A DNA stretch of 6,730 nt from Microbacteriaceae bacterium UBA6152 (GTDB taxonomy: Bacteria > Actinomycetota > Actinomycetes > Actinomycetales > Microbacteriaceae): contig DIUS01000118.1 of assembly GCA_002423075.1 (NCBI GenBank), forward strand, positions 1 through 6,730, in the 5' to 3' direction. The notes under the pieces are model-generated. The model did no database searches, was not told where the DNA came from, and saw nothing but the letters and a program-made list of their open reading frames with translations. A program made the position numbers and the translations under genes. Shown in pieces: positions 1 through 6,194 of the stretch. How positions within the stretch are numbered: the stretch's first letter is position 1; each line of letters starts with the position of its first letter.

Positions 1-198
1 GCGGTGCTCGCGTGGATCATCGGCCAGGCGTTCGTCAACATCGCCGTGGTGCTCGGGCTGCTACCCGTTCTCGGAGTTCCGCTTCCCTTCATCTCGGCGG
101 GCGGTACCGCGCTCGTGTCGTCGCTCGTCGGTATCGGCATGGTGCTCTCGCTGGCGCGAAGCCGGCCGAGCGCCCCACGCACGGCCGGGTTGTCGTGA
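1..198 (+). CDS. ftsW: FtsW, septal SEDS peptidoglycan glycosyltransferase (3' end only)
   Basis: Only the last 65 codons are present; the gene enters from the left edge in frame 1 and stops at TGA 196-198. The fragment reads as the end of a SEDS polytopic membrane protein. It has a hydrophobic stretch at residues 9-25 of the fragment, then the family loop GVPLPFISAGG (about 25-35), then a final membrane helix (about 36-51) ending in LSLARSR. FtsW polymerises lipid II at the septum together with a class B PBP. The PLPFIS-x-GG loop is shared by FtsW, RodA and SpoVE. The choice of FtsW rests on the neighbours, since ftsW precedes murG in dcw clusters. The cytoplasmic tail after the last helix is only about 14 residues and has no acidic cluster. 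The stop codon overlaps the murG start by 4 bp. Confidence 0.93.
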   Translation, partial: AVLAWIIGQAFVNIAVVLGLLPVLGVPLPFISAGGTALVSSLVGIGMVLSLARSRPSAPRTAGLS

Positions 199-1283
199 CG
201 ACCGCCCTGCTCGCTGGCGGCGGCACGGCCGGTCATGTGAACCCGCTATTGGCCTTGGCTGAGTTCTGGACAGCCGACGAGCCCGAGGTGTCAATCATCG
301 TGCTGGGCACAGCCGAAGGGCTCGAATCGCGACTGGTGCCCGACCGCGGATTCGAGCTGCAGACCATCGAGCGGGTTCCCTTTCCGAGGCGCATGAACCG
401 AGATGTGCTGAGGTTTCCCCGCCGATTCCGCGATGCGGTGCGCCGCGCGCGGGCGATCATCCGCGACCGGGGCGTCGACGTCGTTGTGGGCTTCGGCGGC
501 TACGCCTCGGCACCGGCCTACCTTGCGGCCCGTCTCGAGCGCGTGCCGACGATCGCGCACGAGGCCAACGCGCGACCGGGGATCGCCAATCGACTCGCGG
601 CGTGGCTCGGAGCCGCCGTCGGAACGACCTTCGCCGGCACCCCGGTGCGCGGTGCGCGCGTCGTCGGCATGCCGTTGCGTCGCGAGATTGTCGAGCTTGA
701 TCGCGTCGCGACACGCCCTGAGGCGGTGCGGCACTTCGGTCTCGACCCGGCGCGCCCGGTACTGCTCGTGACCGGGGGATCGACGGGTGCACGTCGTCTG
801 AACGAGACGATCAGTGCCGCCGCCGCTCGAGTTCTGGGTGCCGGGTGGCAGGTTGTGCACCTGACGGGCACAGGCAGAGGCGGTGCGGACCCTGACCTGG
901 CGGGGTTCGTGAGCCTGCCGTACTGCGATCGGATGGATCTGGCATTCGCCGCCGCCGACCTCGTGCTGTGCCGGGCAGGTTCGGCCACGGTGAGCGAACT
1001 CACCGTGCTCGCTCTGCCTGCCGTGCTCGTGCCCTATGCCGCGGGCAACGGCGAGCAGCGGCTCAATGCCCGCGGCATGGTGGCTGCGGGGGCCGCGAGG
1101 CTCGTCGATGACTCCTCGGTCACGCCGCAGTGGGTGGCGGACGGTCTCGTGCCGTTGCTCATGGACCGGGCGGCGATCGCGCGGATGGCCGCGGCAGCGC
1201 AGTCGCTCGACCGGCTCGATGGCGCAGCCGAGTTGCTGGCGCTGGTGCGCGAGCACCAGGCATCGTCGAAGCGCGTAGGGTGA
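195..1283 (+). CDS. murG: MurG, UDP-GlcNAc:lipid I (undecaprenyl-PP-MurNAc-pentapeptide) GlcNAc transferase
   Basis: This gene encodes 362 aa, a normal length for MurG. The enzyme adds GlcNAc to lipid I to make lipid II at the cytoplasmic face of the membrane (GT28 family, GT-B fold). The first glycine loop GGGTAGHVNP is at residues 8-17, the second GFGGYASAP at 99-107, and HEAN at 122-125 followed by PGIAN. The C-terminal domain has GGSTGARRLNE at 194-204, CRAGSATVSEL at 259-269 (the UDP-GlcNAc-site region), and NGEQRLNA at 285-292. GTG 195 is chosen because it places the glycine loop 8 residues from the N-terminus and overlaps the ftsW stop as GTGA, typical of translational coupling. The same frame is open far upstream, but that part is an Arg-rich shadow of ftsW. 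No good Shine-Dalgarno is visible, which fits coupling to ftsW. The gene ends 6 nt before murC. Confidence 0.97.
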   Translation: MTTALLAGGGTAGHVNPLLALAEFWTADEPEVSIIVLGTAEGLESRLVPDRGFELQTIERVPFPRRMNRDVLRFPRRFRDAVRRARAIIRDRGVDVVVGFGGYASAPAYLAARLERVPTIAHEANARPGIANRLAAWLGAAVGTTFAGTPVRGARVVGMPLRREIVELDRVATRPEAVRHFGLDPARPVLLVTGGSTGARRLNETISAAAARVLGAGWQVVHLTGTGRGGADPDLAGFVSLPYCDRMDLAFAAADLVLCRAGSATVSELTVLALPAVLVPYAAGNGEQRLNARGMVAAGAARLVDDSSVTPQWVADGLVPLLMDRAAIARMAAAAQSLDRLDGAAELLALVREHQASSKRVG

Positions 1284-1289
1284 ACGGCG

Positions 1290-2705
1290 ATGATCAAGCC
1301 CGACCCTGAACTCGTTCTTCCTGCCTCGCTCGGGCGGGTGCACTTCGTCGGTATCGGCGGTTCGGGCATGAGCGGGATCGCCCGCATGATGCACGCGCGG
1401 GGCATGGCGGTCACGGGCTCTGATCGATCGGAGTCCGCGGCTGTGAAGACCTTGCGAGAGCTGGGCATCGAGGTGCATATCGGTCACGACGCGCGGCACG
1501 TCGGAGATGCCGACACACTCGTCGTGACGGGCGCGCTCTGGCTCGACAACCCGGAGTATCAAGAGGCGCTGAGGCGCGGCCTGCCGGTGCTGCACCGGGC
1601 CAACGCGCTCGCCTGGCTGGTGCGCGACGAACGACTGATAGCTGTGGCAGGCGCACACGGCAAGTCGACGACGACCGCGATGCTCGTGACGGCCCTGCGC
1701 TCGCTAGATCGCGACCCGAGCTTCGTGAACGGTGCGGTGATCCAGGCAGCCGGTACGAGCGCGGCCTGGGGCGAGGGCGATCTCTTCGTCGTCGAGGCCG
1801 ATGAGTCAGACGGCTCGTTCCTGATGTACGACACGTCGATCGGCATCGTCACGAACATCGACACCGATCATCTCGATCACTATGGCAGCACGGATGCTCT
1901 CGCCGACGCATTCGTCGAGTTCTCGGCACGCGTGCGTGAGTTCGTGGTGCTCTCGGCCGACGACGAGGGCACTGTGCGTGTGCGCGAGCGTCTCGACGGC
2001 TCGGTGCGCGTGCTGACGTTCGGTGAGGCGCCTGACGCCGATGTGCGACTCGTCGCCGTGTCACATGAAGGCCCCGTCGCCTACACCGTTCAGGTGGGCG
2101 GTGTCCACTACGACGGAGCGCTCGGCGTGCCGGGTCGTCACAATGCGCTCAACGCTGCGGGAGTCGTCGCGATGCTCGTGGGCCTCGGAGTCGAGCCCGC
2201 GGCGGCGGTCGGTGCCCTTGACGGCTTCTCAGGCACGCATCGCCGGTTCGAGTCGCATGGTCTCGCCGATGGCGTGCGATTGTACGACGACTATGCGCAT
2301 CATCCCACCGAGGTGGCAGCCGCCCTGCAGACGGCGCGCTCGGTGGCGGGCAATGGTCGCGTCATCGCCATCCATCAGCCGCATCTCTACAGTCGGACGC
2401 AGGCGATGGCCGCCGAGTTCGCCGCTGTCTACGAGCGCGATGCCGATCACACGGTCGTGCTCGATGTGCACGGCGCGCGCGAAGACCCGATTCCGGGAGT
2501 CACGGGCGCCCTCGTGGTCGACCGCTTCGCCGATTCTGCGAAGGTCGACTACCGGCCCGAGTGGACGGAAGCTGCGCATCGCATCGCGGAGATTGCCCGG
2601 CCGGGCGACATTGTTATGACGCTCAGCTGCGGAGACGTCTACCGCATCATTCCGCTCGTACGGGAGGCACTCGACCACCGGGCCACCGGAGCCGTCACGC
2701 CGTGA
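1290..2705 (+). CDS. murC: MurC, UDP-N-acetylmuramate--L-alanine ligase
   Basis: This gene encodes 471 aa, the usual MurC size. The enzyme is the ATP-dependent cytoplasmic ligase that adds the first residue, L-Ala, to UDP-MurNAc. The N-terminal Rossmann-like UDP-binding loop GIGGSGMSGIA is at residues 21-31. The central ATPase domain has the P-loop GAHGKSTTT at 121-129, the acidic motif EADESDGSF at 179-187 and NIDTDHLDHYG at 199-209. The C-terminal ligase domain begins around PGRHNALNA (291-299), followed by DDYAHHPTE at 333-341, QPHLYSRT at 373-380 and AREDPIPGV at 396-404. Early on, TGALWLDNPEY (80-90) replaces the commoner SSAI...NPE wording. Near the end LSCGDV (455-460) stands where many homologues have an (A)GD motif; neither suggests loss of function. 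The start is ATG 1290, 6 nt after the murG stop, with a weak AGGG at 1277-1280. The stop overlaps the ftsQ start as GTGA. Confidence 0.97.
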   Translation: MIKPDPELVLPASLGRVHFVGIGGSGMSGIARMMHARGMAVTGSDRSESAAVKTLRELGIEVHIGHDARHVGDADTLVVTGALWLDNPEYQEALRRGLPVLHRANALAWLVRDERLIAVAGAHGKSTTTAMLVTALRSLDRDPSFVNGAVIQAAGTSAAWGEGDLFVVEADESDGSFLMYDTSIGIVTNIDTDHLDHYGSTDALADAFVEFSARVREFVVLSADDEGTVRVRERLDGSVRVLTFGEAPDADVRLVAVSHEGPVAYTVQVGGVHYDGALGVPGRHNALNAAGVVAMLVGLGVEPAAAVGALDGFSGTHRRFESHGLADGVRLYDDYAHHPTEVAAALQTARSVAGNGRVIAIHQPHLYSRTQAMAAEFAAVYERDADHTVVLDVHGAREDPIPGVTGALVVDRFADSAKVDYRPEWTEAAHRIAEIARPGDIVMTLSCGDVYRIIPLVREALDHRATGAVTP

Positions 2706-3652
2706 AACGGCCCGAAGGGCACGATCGCGCGCCGCGCGGTGAGCTCCCGGCCCCGGCGCCGCGAACGCCGCGCACCACACCTCGGTCGAGCGGCGGGGAA
2801 TCGACATCGCGACGTGCGAACCCCGCGTCGGCTCCTGCTCCGCGCAAGCGATCGCTCGACCGCCGAACGACCGCCGTCGACCACAGTGATCGCGCCGCCC
2901 GTGCCGCCGCCCGAGAGCGACGTGCCGCTGAGCGTGCCGAACGTCGTCGATTCACGCGGCAAGCTCGGCGGCGTCGTCTGATCGGTGCGGGAGTCGCGCT
3001 GGCCCTGCTCGGGCTCGTCGGGGGAGTGGCGCTCGTGACGCTCTCTCCGCTGATGGCGCTGACGACGATCGTGATCGCCGGCACACAGCGTATCGACGTG
3101 AGCGAGGTCGAATCGGCGCTCGACGACCACCGTGGCACGCCGCTGGCTCTGCTCGATGAGGGGGGCATTCGTGACGATCTTGCGCAGTTCGCCCTCATCA
3201 GGTCGTACTCGACCGAGGTCGTCCCTCCGCACACGCTCGTGGTGCGAGTGGTCGAACGGCAGCCCATCGGCGCCGTCGCGCGCGGCTCGGTCTGGGATCT
3301 CGTCGACGCCGCGGGAGTGGTGGTCGAGTCGTCGCCGCAACGCCCCGCGGGCATCCCGTCGCTTGCCGTCGATGCCGCTGATCCGGATGCTCTGCCGTTT
3401 CGCAGCGTGGCCGCCGTGCTTCTCGCGCTCCCGAGCGAGCTGCGCGAACGCGTCGACGTCATCTCGGCGACGACGCGCGACGACGTGAGCTTCAGCATGA
3501 TCGGGGCGGGACACCGGGTGGTCTGGGGGAGCGGAGAGCGCTCGGAGTACAAGTCGCGAGTGCTGGCAGCGGCGATCGGCGCGACAGACCAAGCGGTCGC
3601 GTGGGAATACGACGTCTCGGCACCCGACAGCCTCGTCGTGCGGCGGCTCTGA
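2702..3652 (+). CDS. ftsQ: FtsQ/DivIB-type divisome protein with POTRA domain
   Basis: This gene encodes 316 aa. FtsQ is a bitopic membrane protein that links early and late divisome proteins. Residues 1-92 are a cytoplasmic, probably disordered segment rich in Pro, Ala and Arg, becoming a charged Arg/Ala/Glu stretch at 62-92. A single membrane helix spans about 93-115 (LIGAGVALALLGLVGG and onward). The extracytoplasmic POTRA domain covers about 118-188, with IVIAGTQRIDVSEVESAL, LALLDEGGIRDDLAQFALI and the strand VVPPHTLVVRVVERQP, followed by the FtsQ domain containing WDLVDAAGVV at 198-207. GTG 2702 is chosen because it overlaps the murC stop (GTGA). The frame is open further upstream inside murC, but that part does not resemble protein. 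FtsQ sequences diverge strongly, so identification rests on the architecture (N-tail, one helix, POTRA) plus position between murC and ftsZ. Confidence 0.93.
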   Translation: MKRPEGHDRAPRGELPAPAPRTPRTTPRSSGGESTSRRANPASAPAPRKRSLDRRTTAVDHSDRAARAAARERRAAERAERRRFTRQARRRRLIGAGVALALLGLVGGVALVTLSPLMALTTIVIAGTQRIDVSEVESALDDHRGTPLALLDEGGIRDDLAQFALIRSYSTEVVPPHTLVVRVVERQPIGAVARGSVWDLVDAAGVVVESSPQRPAGIPSLAVDAADPDALPFRSVAAVLLALPSELRERVDVISATTRDDVSFSMIGAGHRVVWGSGERSEYKSRVLAAAIGATDQAVAWEYDVSAPDSLVVRRL

Positions 3653-3660
3653 ACGAGCCG
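3644..3660 (+). other. Short hairpin spanning the ftsQ stop codon
   Basis: The arms CGGCTC (3644-3649) and GAGCCG (3655-3660) pair perfectly around a 5-nt loop containing part of the TGA stop. A second small hairpin follows, GCGTG (3677-3681) and CACGC (3685-3689) with a 3-nt loop. Neither is followed by a T-run, so this is not a classical intrinsic terminator. They may partly separate ftsQ from ftsZ transcription or stabilise the upstream mRNA 3' end, but in GC-rich DNA such short stems also arise by chance. Confidence 0.25.
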
Positions 3661-3728
3661 TGAGCGGCGGCTGTGTGCGTGCGACACGCGGCGTGCCTGC
3701 GAGGCCGGGCCCGCTGTGACCCCTACCG

Positions 3729-3757
3729 TCGACTCAGCAGTACATACTGAGCATAAC
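3729..3757 (+). promoter_or_regulatory. Candidate sigma-A-type promoter for ftsZ
   Basis: A -35-like TCGACT (3729-3734, 4 of 6 to TTGACA) and a -10-like CATAAC (3752-3757, 4 of 6 to TATAAT) are separated by 17 nt. This would start transcription near 3764. An alternative -10 is CATACT (3743-3748, 4 of 6), which would start transcription near 3755 but lacks a convincing -35. The region is clearly more AT-rich than the flanking coding DNA, and ftsZ commonly has its own promoters in Actinobacteria. The exact boxes are inference. Confidence 0.4.
3733..3751. promoter_or_regulatory. Nested inverted repeats inside the ftsZ promoter spacer
   Basis: Two alternative perfect dyads share the same bases. 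One is CAGTA (3738-3742) with TACTG (3745-3749) across 2 nt. The other is CTCAG (3733-3737) with CTGAG (3747-3751) across 9 nt. They lie between the proposed -35 and -10, where a repressor could act. No known operator consensus is recognised, and 5-bp arms are short enough to be chance. Confidence 0.25.
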
Positions 3758-3785
3758 TTTGGCCTTCAACTCGAAGGTTAAGGTT
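3755..3785 (+). promoter_or_regulatory. Potential 13-bp stem-loop in the ftsZ leader
   Basis: Bases 3755-3767 can pair with 3773-3785 around the 5-nt loop AACTC (3768-3772). In RNA this gives 13 uninterrupted pairs, 10 Watson-Crick and 3 G-U (3758:3782, 3761:3779, 3762:3778). The inner core CCTTC/GAAGG is a perfect dyad in DNA too. The stem ends 6 nt before the ftsZ Shine-Dalgarno GGAAGG. The left arm GCCTTC (3762-3767) could instead pair with GAAGGC (3793-3798), covering the Shine-Dalgarno, so the two folds exclude each other. The pairing is seen directly; a regulatory role is inference. If transcription starts near 3764, only read-through mRNA from ftsQ would contain the whole stem. Confidence 0.45.
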
Positions 3786-3791
3786 TACCGC

Positions 3792-3797
3792 GGAAGG
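3792..3797 (+). promoter_or_regulatory. Ribosome binding site of ftsZ
   Basis: GGAAGG lies 7 nt before GTG 3805 and is among the better Shine-Dalgarno matches in the window. It supports the GTG start. Its bases can pair with the left arm of the upstream stem-loop. Confidence 0.75.
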
Positions 3798-3804
3798 CTC
3801 CGAC

Positions 3805-4953
3805 GTGACCTCGAACCAGAACTACCTCGCCGTGATCAAGGTCGTCGGCATCGGCGGCGGCGGCGTCAACGCCGTGAACCGCATGATCGAGCTCGGGCTG
3901 CGCGGGGTCGAGTTCATCGCGATCAATACCGATGCCCAGGCTCTGCTCATGAGCGACGCCGACGTCAAGCTCGACGTCGGTCGCGAGCTGACGCGCGGAC
4001 TCGGCGCCGGCGCCGACCCCGAGGTCGGGCGCCGCGCCACCGAAGACCACGCCGAAGAGATTGAAGAAGCGCTCGCGGGCGCCGACATGGTGTTCGTGAC
4101 GGCGGGCGAGGGCGGCGGCACCGGAACCGGCGGAGCCCCGGTCGTGGCGCGCATCGCGAAGTCGATCGGCGCACTCACGATCGGCGTTGTCACGAAGCCG
4201 TTCGAGTTCGAAGGCAAGCGTCGTCAAGCGCAGGCCGACTCGGGCGTGGCCTCGCTCAAGAACGAGGTTGACACGCTCATCGTCGTTCCGAACGACCGGC
4301 TACTCGAAATCTCTGATCGCGGCATTTCGATGCTCGAGGCCTTCGCGACGGCCGACCAGGTGCTGCTCGCCGGCGTGCAGGGCATCACCGACCTCATCAC
4401 AACCCCTGGTCTCATCAACCTCGACTTCGCCGACGTCAAGAGCGTCATGCAGGGCGCGGGTTCGGCCCTCATGGGTATCGGCTCGGCTCGCGGCGCCGAT
4501 CGCGCCATCAAGGCGGCCGAGCTCGCCGTCGCGAGCCCGCTGCTCGAGGCCAGCATCGACGGCGCCCATGGCGTGTTGCTGTCAATTCAGGGCGGCTCGA
4601 ACCTCGGCATCTTCGAGATCAACGACGCTGCCCGGCTCGTGCAAGAAGCCGTGCACCCCGAGGCGAACATCATCTTCGGCGCGGTCATCGATGACACTCT
4701 CGGCGACGAAGTGCGGGTGACGGTGATTGCGGCCGGCTTCGACGGCGGCGAGCCCACAACGGTGCACCGCGACAAGCGCGCCACTTACGTGCAGTCCGAC
4801 GAGCCCGCGACGGCGCCGGCATCGGCTGACCCGATGGCCCGGCTCGATCGACCGTGGGCTGATGACGCCGAGCTCGGCGCGACGGCACCGATCGATCCGA
4901 TCGAGTTCGACGATGACGACGATGAGCTCGATGTTCCCGACTTCTTGCGCTGA
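3805..4953 (+). CDS. ftsZ: FtsZ, tubulin-like cell division GTPase
   Basis: This gene encodes 382 aa, a typical size. FtsZ polymerises with GTP into the Z-ring at midcell. The nucleotide-binding domain starts with IKVVGIGGGGVNAVNRM at residues 11-27, NTDAQAL is at 41-47, and the tubulin signature GGGTGTG is at 103-109. FEFEGKRR (133-140) contains the Glu and Arg that contact nucleotide. The T7 synergy loop NLDFADV at 205-211 supplies the catalytic acidic residues (D207, D210). The C-terminal domain runs to about residue 315. A short acidic, Pro/Ala-containing linker of about 55 residues leads to the conserved tail DELDVPDFLR, preceded by a run of five Asp (379-383 counting is avoided; the run immediately precedes the tail). 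This tail binds partners such as SepF. GTG 3805 is chosen for its Shine-Dalgarno and because it gives the N-terminus MTSNQNYLAVIKVVG expected in Actinobacteria. A separate transcriptional start is likely upstream. Confidence 0.99.
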   Translation: MTSNQNYLAVIKVVGIGGGGVNAVNRMIELGLRGVEFIAINTDAQALLMSDADVKLDVGRELTRGLGAGADPEVGRRATEDHAEEIEEALAGADMVFVTAGEGGGTGTGGAPVVARIAKSIGALTIGVVTKPFEFEGKRRQAQADSGVASLKNEVDTLIVVPNDRLLEISDRGISMLEAFATADQVLLAGVQGITDLITTPGLINLDFADVKSVMQGAGSALMGIGSARGADRAIKAAELAVASPLLEASIDGAHGVLLSIQGGSNLGIFEINDAARLVQEAVHPEANIIFGAVIDDTLGDEVRVTVIAAGFDGGEPTTVHRDKRATYVQSDEPATAPASADPMARLDRPWADDAELGATAPIDPIEFDDDDDELDVPDFLR

Positions 4954-4989
4954 GCATCCCCGTGCACCGCTGATGGAGACGAGCGGGTC

Positions 4990-5673
4990 GTGACCGACAT
5001 CGATCCGCAGCTCGCCGATCGACACGCGACGGTCTCGCAGTCAATCGCTGATGCATGCCGCACTGCCGGTCGTTCGATCGACGAGATCACGACTGTCGTC
5101 GTCACCAAGTTCCATCCGGCGTCGCTCATCGAGCAGTTGGCTGCGTTGGGCGTGACCGATGTCGGTGAGAACCGGCATCAGGATGCTGCCCCGAAGGCTG
5201 CCGCTCTAGCAACCCTTCCGCTCACCTGGCACTTCGTCGGGCAGCTGCAGTCGAACAAGGCCCGGGCGGTCACTGAGTACGCGCGAGTCATCCACTCTGT
5301 CGACCGTTCGTCGCTCGTGACCGCGCTCGCGAGGGTCGACCGGCCCCTCGACGTCTTCCTTGAGGTCAACCTCACTGATGACCCCGCACGCGGTGGAGTC
5401 GAACCGGGTGAGGTGCTGCGGCTCGCCGAGACGGTGCTCGTCGTGCCGACCCTGCGCCTGCTGGGCGTCATGGCCGTCGCTCCTCTCGACGAGCCCGCTC
5501 GGGCCGCCTTCGGCAGGCTGAGGACGATCTCACACGAGGTGCGGGCACTGGCGCCGCACGCGTCGAAGATCTCGGCGGGCATGTCGGGCGACTACGCTGA
5601 GGCCATTGCCGAAGGCGCGACACACCTGCGCATCGGCGCGGCAATCACCGGAAAACGACCCGCACAGCCCTAG
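4990..5673 (+). CDS. yggS: YggS/PLPBP-family pyridoxal-phosphate homeostasis protein (YlmE)
   Basis: This gene encodes 227 aa, matching the family. YggS proteins are single-domain, alanine-racemase-like TIM barrels that bind PLP and affect vitamin B6 and amino-acid homeostasis; no catalytic reaction is firmly established. The PLP lysine is most likely K40 in TTVVVTKFHP. Other family motifs are VGENRHQDAAPK (58-69), WHFVGQLQSNK (80-90), IHSVDR (101-106), SAGMSGDY (195-202) and the phosphate-binding THLRIGAAITG (211-221). GTG 4990 follows a GGAG at 4975-4978 at a rather long spacing of 11 nt. No better start exists before the conserved N-terminus. It lies 36 nt after ftsZ, probably in the same transcript. 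In many Gram-positives a laccase-domain gene (ylmD/pgeF) separates ftsZ from this gene; here there is no room for it. Confidence 0.95.
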   Translation: MTDIDPQLADRHATVSQSIADACRTAGRSIDEITTVVVTKFHPASLIEQLAALGVTDVGENRHQDAAPKAAALATLPLTWHFVGQLQSNKARAVTEYARVIHSVDRSSLVTALARVDRPLDVFLEVNLTDDPARGGVEPGEVLRLAETVLVVPTLRLLGVMAVAPLDEPARAAFGRLRTISHEVRALAPHASKISAGMSGDYAEAIAEGATHLRIGAAITGKRPAQP

Positions 5674-5675
5674 CC

Positions 5676-5690
5676 TCGTGACTGTCACGA
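5676..5690. promoter_or_regulatory. Perfect 15-bp inverted repeat upstream of sepF
   Basis: TCGTGAC (5676-5682) and GTCACGA (5684-5690) are perfect 7-bp arms around a single central T. The repeat fills nearly half of the 33-nt yggS-sepF gap and ends 16 nt before the sepF ATG, just upstream of its Shine-Dalgarno. With a 1-nt loop it cannot fold fully as RNA, so a protein-binding DNA site is the more natural reading. No matching regulator consensus is recognised. Confidence 0.4.
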
Positions 5691-5695
5691 CCGGT

Positions 5696-5700
5696 AAGGA
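5696..5700 (+). promoter_or_regulatory. Ribosome binding site of sepF
   Basis: AAGGA lies 6 nt before ATG 5707 and fixes the sepF start. Confidence 0.7.
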
Positions 5701-5706
5701 CAGAAC

Positions 5707-6165
5707 ATGAGCAACCCGCTACGCAAGACCATGGTGTACCTCGGCCTCGCCGATGAGGAGGTCGAGTACGAGCACCCCGCCGCCTCGGCGACTTCGGCGC
5801 CCGCCACCGTCGCCGCCCAGCGCGCCCCCGTGACTCCTCTGCGTCGCGCCGCACCGGCACGTGGTGCTGCGCAGCCGGAGATGAACGAGATTCTCACCGT
5901 GCACCCGCGTGCCTACAAAGACGCGCAGGTGATCGCCGAGAGCTTCCGTGAGGGCGTACCCGTCATCATGAACCTCTCGCAGATGAGTGAGCCCGATGCC
6001 CGTCGACTCGTCGACTTCGCAAGCGGACTGTCCGAGGGCCTCTACGGGCGCATTGAGCGCGTGACGAGCAAAGTATTCCTGCTCTCGCCCGCGCATGTCG
6101 CGACAACAGGAGACTCGGTCGAGGTGGAGCCCGACGTCGACGCATCGTTCCTCACGCGAGACTGA
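5707..6165 (+). CDS. sepF: SepF, FtsZ membrane anchor and division protein (YlmF)
   Basis: This gene encodes 152 aa. SepF binds the FtsZ C-terminal tail and tethers the Z-ring to the membrane; it is the main known anchor in Actinobacteria, which generally lack FtsA. Residues 1-14 (MSNPLRKTMVYLGL) are the amphipathic membrane-targeting helix. A linker rich in Ala, Pro and Arg covers about 18-58. The SepF core (DUF552) covers about 62-142, with HPRAYKDAQVIAESFREG (66-83), VPVIMNLSQM (84-93), EPDARRLVDFASGL (95-108), GRIERVTSKVFLLSP (114-128). The C-terminus is acidic (EVEPDVDASF). The start is ATG with a good Shine-Dalgarno. No ftsA gene is seen in the window, consistent with SepF doing the anchoring. 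Confidence 0.96.
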   Translation: MSNPLRKTMVYLGLADEEVEYEHPAASATSAPATVAAQRAPVTPLRRAAPARGAAQPEMNEILTVHPRAYKDAQVIAESFREGVPVIMNLSQMSEPDARRLVDFASGLSEGLYGRIERVTSKVFLLSPAHVATTGDSVEVEPDVDASFLTRD

Positions 6166-6182
6166 CCGCTGCCGCACTCGTT

Positions 6183-6193
6183 GTCAGCCTGAC
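6183..6193. promoter_or_regulatory. Small dyad between sepF and yggT
   Basis: GTCAG (6183-6187) and CTGAC (6189-6193) are perfect arms around one C, within the 44-nt gap. It overlaps a TTGTCA (6181-6186) that resembles a -35 box but has no properly spaced -10. It is short and may be chance. Confidence 0.2.
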
Positions 6194-6194
6194 C

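Noticed and set aside
12..194. N-terminal extension of MurG upstream of GTG 195
   Set aside because: The extra residues are the out-of-frame reading of ftsW. MurG begins a few residues before its GGGTAGH loop, which fits GTG 195.
291..1658. Open frame of 455 codons on the - strand across murG and murC
   Set aside because: It is antisense to two well-identified genes. Its composition is Arg/His-rich as expected from a GC-rich shadow frame, and no domain or ribosome binding site is recognisable.
2639..3687. Two long - strand open frames (over 300 codons each) opposite ftsQ
   Set aside because: They are Arg/Ser-rich shadow frames with no recognisable motifs, opposite a gene with clear FtsQ architecture.
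3653..3720. Intrinsic terminator between ftsQ and ftsZ
   Set aside because: Small GC hairpins exist but no T-run follows, so termination cannot be claimed; they are listed only as a hairpin.
3759..4064. Possible 101-codon + strand leader gene starting TTG in the ftsZ leader
   Set aside because: It overlaps ftsZ in another frame, becomes an Arg-rich run, and has no Shine-Dalgarno. It is a shadow of ftsZ.
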